From Solwaraspora sp. WMMD791 (GTDB taxonomy: Bacteria; Actinomycetota; Actinomycetes; Mycobacteriales; Micromonosporaceae), in assembly GCF_029581195.1 (NCBI RefSeq), contig NZ_CP120737.1, positions 4,751,001 to 4,815,000 on the forward strand: 64,000 bases of DNA, in the 5' to 3' direction. The position numbers were made by a program, and so were the translations under genes. Below the pieces are notes generated by a model. It did not search any database. It was not told the DNA's origin and saw nothing but the letters and a program-made list of their open reading frames with translations. Shown piece after piece: positions 59,938-64,000 of this stretch (its first letter is position 1; the number at the start of each line of letters is the position of its first letter).

Positions 59938-62471
59938 GTGGCCGGTTGGCTGGACCCGGACGACTTGTCGTCACCTTCGCGCGCAGGTTCGCGCGATCCG
60001 GGCGGATGCGGGTCAGCGCCGTCCCGGTGTTCGTAGCCGCAGTGCTGGTGACCGGCCTGTACGTCGCGCTGGTCGGTCAGTCGGTGAGCGCGGAGCAGGT
60101 CGCTCAACGGGACATGGGCCGTTACGGTGCCTATGCGGGATTCGGCGTAGTCGACCTGCCGCCGGGTAGCAGGATCCGGGATTCGCTGAGCGCTGCACTG
60201 CCTGATGGGCAGGGCGGGCAGTCCAACGTCGCTCTGGTCTGCACCGACCTGGCAATTCCGGCGCTGGCCCATGGTTCGATCAGATTCGTCGAGATGGACT
60301 GGGCGCAGGACCCGTTCCCGGGGAACTACCGTACGCTCTCCGGGCGTTGGCCGAAGCGGGCGAACGAGATTGTCGTCGTCAACCCCGATACGGCGACAGG
60401 TTCGATACCGGAGCACCTCAGCCTGTACGGCGGTCGCGTCGAATTCACCGTTGTCGGCAGCGTCGACGACCTCTTCTCGGGGAACATGGAGGTCTTTGCC
60501 GGACCCGGCACCTGGGCTGCCATGGACCCTGAGCTTGCTGCGGTCAACTCACTGCTGCGCGCCCAGCCAGTCGTCTACTGGGACGGTGCCGAGGTGCCCG
60601 CGACGGTGGCTGCCATCGCACAGACACTACGGGGAGCATCGGGCGACACCGCAGCGGCGGATCTCGCCGACCAGGTGGAACGGACGTACGTCAGCCGTGA
60701 AGCAATCGTGTCCCAGGCACGTCCTACCTGGATCGACCGGTCACCGGCCGGCTACACGATTCCGTCGTTGGCACTGCCACTACTGGCGACGCTGGCCGCG
60801 TTCGCCCTGACCAGGCGGCAGATCGTGCTGTCCGTGCGCAGGATGACCTCGGTCGGTGTCGCTCACCGGATCGCGGTCGGTGGTGCCAGCCTGGCGCAGA
60901 GCCTGTGGTGTCTGGCCGCAATGGTCATCGGACATGTGGTCGGGTTGGCGCTTGGCGTACTGGCTGCCCGGCTCCTGGCCCGGACACTCGGACAACCAGT
61001 TGGACCGGTGCCCTACACCATCGGACCGCTCGCCCAGGGCATCGCTGTGGTCCTCCTCGGCTGCGTTGCCGGCACCCTGCTGTTCGGGCAGGCCAGGGCC
61101 AACCGGGTCGACACGGCAGGGGTGCCCGGCCGCGCCCTCGGGCAGCAGCCGCGAACGCCACGGGACGGTCTGCTGCGCAATGCTCGACACCTGCTGGCGG
61201 CGCTTGCGGTCGGGGTGGCGCTGGTGCGCCTTCCCGGCCTCGATTCGCCGGCGAAAGCGATGCACGTCGCCGGGCTGCTGGCGGCCGCGGTGCTGCTGAT
61301 GCTGCCGGATCTGATCCCCGCCGTCTTCCGCCGGCTGCCCGAGGCGAACCTGCGTGCGCGGCTCAGCAAGCGGCAGCTCCTGACGGACACCCGTCGGGCA
61401 ACCGCCTTCATCGCGGCCATCGCGGTGCTGCTGGGGTTGTCGACCGGGTTCGTGTCGCTCCTGGACACGATGATCCGTACCGCCGGTGCGCAGGTGTATC
61501 CGGATGTGTTGCCCGGCCAGGTGAAGATCGCCGACATCGCCACGGATGTGCAACCGGCACCGCAGGTCGCGTTGGACGCGGCACGGACCGTGCCGGCGTT
61601 GCGGGATCAGACACCGGTGTCCGTCCACTACCTCACCGACGCCGATGCCGTAGGGGAGACCCACGTCGTCGCGGACGATGCCTGGGGTCTGTTGCTGGCC
61701 GTGGACTCGGTCGCCGCCGCAGACCGGCTCCTCGGGACGAGACTCGCTGAGCAGCGACGCGCGCTACTGGCACGTGGAGGAGTCCTGTTCTGGGATGCCC
61801 GTACCCCGATCGGTGATGCCGTGGATCTTCGCCTTGCCGCAGCCGAGGGCGTCGGCGCGGTGCTGGCCACGATCCCCGCAGCGGCGTTCGAGGTCGAGCC
61901 GGCGGGGTGGAACGTCGGCACCACGGGCCTCGTGCTGACGGATACCGCCCGGGAGCATGACCTGCCTGTCACCGCAGGCGCGGTGATCTACACCGGCGTC
62001 AGCCAGGCGGACGCCGAGGCGGCGCAGGCTGCGGTGAACGCTGCCGGCCTGGACCCACGCATCGCAAAGATCTACCGTACGCCGCCCACGCCCATCCCAC
62101 CGGTGGCGCTCAACATCACCGCCGTCGGCGTGGTGATCCTGGCGCTGGCCCTGACTCTGACGACGACGCAGACGCAGATTCGCATCCTGCGGCAGCACCT
62201 CGGGCACCTTGTCGCGCTCGGAGTGCCGCCCCGCTGGGCGAGGGCGGTCCTGGTCCGTCAACACGTGGTGCTGACCGTCGTGGCGACCGGGGTCGGGCTG
62301 CTCATCGGGTTCCCGGCCGTGCTGCTGGCAGCTTGGCGGATTCCCGGCTTCGTCCTCAGCATTCCGTGGGGCCAACTGGCGGTTCTGACCGCCGCCGTCT
62401 ACTCCTCGATCGCCGTCGCGACGCTGCTGGCGACTCGCCGACTCACCGCGAAGGACCGCCTGGCAGCGTGA
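59934..62471 (+). CDS. FtsX-like ABC permease
   Basis: The 845-residue membrane protein has an N-terminal helix (VPVFVAAVLVTGLYVALV), an extracellular domain of about 220 residues, then a cluster of helices (LPLLATLAAFALT, LWCLAAMVIGHVVGLALGVLAARLLA and others), a second large extracellular domain (about 520-700) and a final set of helices (LNITAVGVVILALALTLTTT and LTVVATGVGLLIGFPAVLLA). This two-halves layout fits MacB/FtsX permeases that use membrane-potential-free mechanotransmission. Substrate unknown; often peptides, lipids or lipoproteins. GTGA overlap with the ATPase. Confidence 0.88.
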   Translation: MSGRLAGPGRLVVTFARRFARSGRMRVSAVPVFVAAVLVTGLYVALVGQSVSAEQVAQRDMGRYGAYAGFGVVDLPPGSRIRDSLSAALPDGQGGQSNVALVCTDLAIPALAHGSIRFVEMDWAQDPFPGNYRTLSGRWPKRANEIVVVNPDTATGSIPEHLSLYGGRVEFTVVGSVDDLFSGNMEVFAGPGTWAAMDPELAAVNSLLRAQPVVYWDGAEVPATVAAIAQTLRGASGDTAAADLADQVERTYVSREAIVSQARPTWIDRSPAGYTIPSLALPLLATLAAFALTRRQIVLSVRRMTSVGVAHRIAVGGASLAQSLWCLAAMVIGHVVGLALGVLAARLLARTLGQPVGPVPYTIGPLAQGIAVVLLGCVAGTLLFGQARANRVDTAGVPGRALGQQPRTPRDGLLRNARHLLAALAVGVALVRLPGLDSPAKAMHVAGLLAAAVLLMLPDLIPAVFRRLPEANLRARLSKRQLLTDTRRATAFIAAIAVLLGLSTGFVSLLDTMIRTAGAQVYPDVLPGQVKIADIATDVQPAPQVALDAARTVPALRDQTPVSVHYLTDADAVGETHVVADDAWGLLLAVDSVAAADRLLGTRLAEQRRALLARGGVLFWDARTPIGDAVDLRLAAAEGVGAVLATIPAAAFEVEPAGWNVGTTGLVLTDTAREHDLPVTAGAVIYTGVSQADAEAAQAAVNAAGLDPRIAKIYRTPPTPIPPVALNITAVGVVILALALTLTTTQTQIRILRQHLGHLVALGVPPRWARAVLVRQHVVLTVVATGVGLLIGFPAVLLAAWRIPGFVLSIPWGQLAVLTAAVYSSIAVATLLATRRLTAKDRLAA

Positions 62472-62527
62472 CGGCCCAGCTCACGGGCTCGGTACTACCA
62501 GTTGTGCTGCCGGGTAGCATCAACGGC

Positions 62528-62824
62528 ATGAAGAAGCTGTCGATCTCCGTACCGCAGGACGTCGCGGACACGTTGGCCGAGCAGCCGAACGCGTCCGCCT
62601 ACGTCACCGAGGCGGTGCGGGGGCGGATGCGCCTGGATGCCCTCCGGGCCGAGCTGGCTGAGTCCGGCATCGAAGTCACCGAGGCCGGGCTGGCGGCTGC
62701 GCGAGCTCGCCGCGCCACCGTCGACATGCAGTGGCCGGCCGAGCGGTACGACGTGGTCCGGGACCGGGTGCGCCAACACCTGCGTGACGAAGAGTCCCCG
62801 GCCGGGCAGGCACCGGCCGCGTGA
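62528..62824 (+). CDS. Antitoxin of a PIN-domain toxin-antitoxin pair
   Basis: The 98-residue protein begins MKKLSISVPQDVADTLAEQPNASAYVTEAVRGRMRLDALRAEL, a ribbon-helix-helix DNA-binding start (KKLSISVPQDVADTL) like RHH antitoxins, and its C-terminal half (ARARRATVDMQWPAERYDVVRDRVRQHLRDEE) is the toxin-binding part. It overlaps the toxin gene by GTGA. It starts at ATG 62528 about 57 bp after the ABC permease, with its own promoter likely. Confidence 0.78.
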   Translation: MKKLSISVPQDVADTLAEQPNASAYVTEAVRGRMRLDALRAELAESGIEVTEAGLAAARARRATVDMQWPAERYDVVRDRVRQHLRDEESPAGQAPAA

Positions 62825-63216
62825 CCGGCGACGACGAACGACCGGTCCGTTTGGTGCTGGACCGGTCGGCGCTGCTCGCCTACGTGTCCGGGTCGGTGCA
62901 CGTCGCGGAGCCGATCTACGAGGTCACCCAGGACCGGGTGCGGTTCGGTGTCACCGCCGTCAGTGTGGCCGAGACCCTGGCGATGGTGGGCGACAGCAAG
63001 GACCGCCAGTTGCTGCACCGGCTGTTGAATCTGGCCGCCTGCGCTGTCCTGGACACCACGGGCTGGACCTGGCAGGAGCTGTCCTACTGGCGGGGCGTCA
63101 CCGGGCGGGTGGACCTTGCCTCCACCGTCATGGCCTGCCTGGAGCACCGGGCTCCGATCCTGACCGGCGAGTCGCGGTACGGCGACGACCTGCCGGTGAC
63201 CTATCTCCCGGAGTGA
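62821..63216 (+). CDS. PIN-domain-like toxin
   Basis: The 131-residue protein has RLVLDRSALLAYVSGSVHVAEPIYEV (PIN strand one with Asp near LVLDRSALL), SVAETLAMVGDSKDRQLLHRLLNL (second acidic residue), DLASTVMACLEHRAPILTGESRYGDDLP (third/fourth acidic residues). The acidic residues suit metal-dependent RNase toxins of the VapC group, although the spacing is not canonical and activity is unproven. Its GTG overlaps the antitoxin stop. Confidence 0.75.
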   Translation: MTGDDERPVRLVLDRSALLAYVSGSVHVAEPIYEVTQDRVRFGVTAVSVAETLAMVGDSKDRQLLHRLLNLAACAVLDTTGWTWQELSYWRGVTGRVDLASTVMACLEHRAPILTGESRYGDDLPVTYLPE

Positions 63217-63293
63217 GCCGTCCCCGCCATCGACCGGACGTCTCGGTCGGGGCCAGAGCGGCGGTACGCGGTCGACTGCTCGAATCTCCGCCT

Positions 63294-63506
63294 TCATTTG
63301 TCAGGCGTGGCGTCGTCTGTCGACGCTGTGAGCCATTCCAGACACGCAGCTGATCCTGCCACGATCGCGGTGGCGATGATCTGCGGCTTCTGCCAGGGAT
63401 GGTTCCTGAGCGTCCGCCAGAGTTGTGCGTACGAGCGCCGAGCGAAGTCGTACGTCGCGTACCAGTTGCCGTCCGAACGAGCAGAGAAGCCGTACGCCTG
63501 ATGCGT
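63294..63506 (-). pseudogene. Start-less ORF remnant of a short protein
   Basis: In reverse, a frame without ATG/GTG/TTG runs from the TGA at 63507-63509 to the TGA at 63294-63296. It encodes GFSARSDGNWYATYDFARR, SYAQLWRTLRNHPWQKPQIIA and a single hydrophobic segment ending in ASTDDATPDK. The aromatic-rich first half and codon use look like a real protein tail whose 5' end was lost or frameshifted (a start in another frame lies at about 63533). Function unknown; alternatively a chance ORF. Confidence 0.35.
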
Positions 63507-63611
63507 TCACCGCGCGTCGTCGGTGGGTGACCATCTAGTCAGGACAGCGCAAGCCCGCCGGCAAGCGAGAGGGCGATGGTCGTCGAGATACTTCGTGAAC
63601 GGTGATGCCCG

Positions 63612-63806
63612 TCAGTCTTCTTGCTGGGTCGGGCGGTGGGTGCGGATCCACTCGGCGACCTCGTCGCGGTCCCAGATCCGTACCCGACCGGAGGCGACGA
63701 GCGCGAATGGTGCCGGGAAGCTCGACCGGTTGGTGATCTCGGTGGCGCGGGTGCGGGACACACCACCGAGCATTTCGGCGACATCGGATAGCGCGACGAG
63801 TCTCAC
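63612..63806 (-). CDS. Excisionase/AlpA-like helix-turn-helix protein
   Basis: The 64-residue protein reads VRLVALSDVAEMLGGVSRTRATEITNRSSFPAPFALVASGRVRIWDRDEVAEWIRTHRPTQQED. This is a MerR-like HTH followed by a wing (GRVRIWDRDEVAEWI), typical of small excisionases or AlpA-type regulators of mobile elements. GTG start at 63806. It is the only gene in this area hinting at mobile DNA besides the islet at 53.9 kb. Confidence 0.75.
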   Translation of the reverse strand: MRLVALSDVAEMLGGVSRTRATEITNRSSFPAPFALVASGRVRIWDRDEVAEWIRTHRPTQQED

Positions 63807-63964
63807 GAGCTGAACGTAGGCACCGGTTACCCGTGAACGTTGACACTTGCAAGGTTGCCTGTGGACGGTCATGGATGCTGTTCGGACGAGACACTCAGCG
63901 GTGTGACGCCGATTGGCATGGTCGAGTGCGTGGTGCCGTAAACGATCTTGAAAAGGAGTGAGTG

Positions 63965-64000
63965 GTGATCGTCGAATTCGTTCGTGAGCTGGTGGTGCGG
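63965..64000 (+). CDS. Start of an unidentified gene (partial, runs out of window)
   Basis: Twelve codons, VIVEFVRELVVR, follow a GTG at 63965 with AAAAGGAG six bases upstream. The remainder is outside the window, so no function can be assigned. A GTG at 63962 is an alternative start. Confidence 0.5.
   Translation, partial: MIVEFVRELVVR

Noticed and set aside
63535-63894. A 119-codon reverse frame over the HTH gene
   Set aside because: The HTH protein at 63612-63806 has clear excisionase-like sequence; the longer frame does not.

Overview
The window is high-GC actinobacterial DNA (GTG starts, 4-bp ATGA/GTGA gene overlaps, bldC, DUF3073 and DUF2795 proteins, SoxR of the actinobacterial type). 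Gene content and protein sequences fit the Micromonosporaceae (Micromonospora or a close relative). It is mostly chromosomal housekeeping DNA with a few small accessory insertions.

Layout. 1-9.4 kb: a truncated TetR regulator diverges from an NAD(P)-binding epimerase-like gene with palindromic operators between them. Then follow purD, a DUF2795 protein, an acyl-CoA synthetase-like ligase, an SCP2 protein, a sortase-anchored IPT/TIG surface protein, a DUF3592 membrane protein and purB. 9.4-21 kb: a YbjQ protein, a secreted trypsin-like protease, the purS-purQ-purL operon (PurL has a long disordered C-terminal tail), a large Gly/Pro/Tyr-rich single-pass membrane protein, a sterol-carrier-like protein, purF and purM. 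De novo purine synthesis (purD, B, S, Q, L, F, M) is therefore spread over 20 kb.

21.1-22.5 kb holds a compact RiPP locus: a radical SAM/SPASM maturase overlapping an 80-residue precursor whose C-terminus is packed with aromatic-X-Asn motifs (cyclophane type). This is the most interesting system in the window. 22.7-31 kb: DUF3073, a Leu/Val-type amino acid dehydrogenase, bldC, two proteins built of 13-residue DxDxDG repeats, a substrate-binding lipoprotein whose two lobes appear in swapped order, and a LytS/LytTR-type two-component pair. 31-40.8 kb: an envelope glycan/lipid cluster (sugar transferase, GT4, cytidylyltransferase-like, glycerol-1-phosphate dehydrogenase-like, CDP-alcohol phosphotransferase), plus Fpg/Nei, Nudix, CBS and aminotransferase genes. 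40.9-53.7 kb: corA, cyclophilin, rhomboid protease, PH-domain protein, thiolase, a small zinc-ribbon protein, a frameshifted GT39-like membrane glycosyltransferase, GT2, a split transketolase, soxR and a quinone oxidoreductase.

53.8-56.2 kb is a degraded integrative element in tRNA-Ser(TGA): a 62-nt copy of the tRNA 3' part forms the far end, and inside lie an integrase remnant, a twice-frameshifted cupin-like gene and an intact HNH nuclease with a ScoMcrA-like N-terminus. 56.3-64 kb: a second secreted protease, a methyltransferase, a MarR/azoreductase pair with two identical palindromes, an ABC/FtsX export pair, a PIN toxin-antitoxin pair, a decayed ORF, an excisionase-like HTH gene and the first codons of a gene leaving the window.

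Three of the damaged genes carry indels near G/C runs, so assembly error should be excluded before calling them true pseudogenes.
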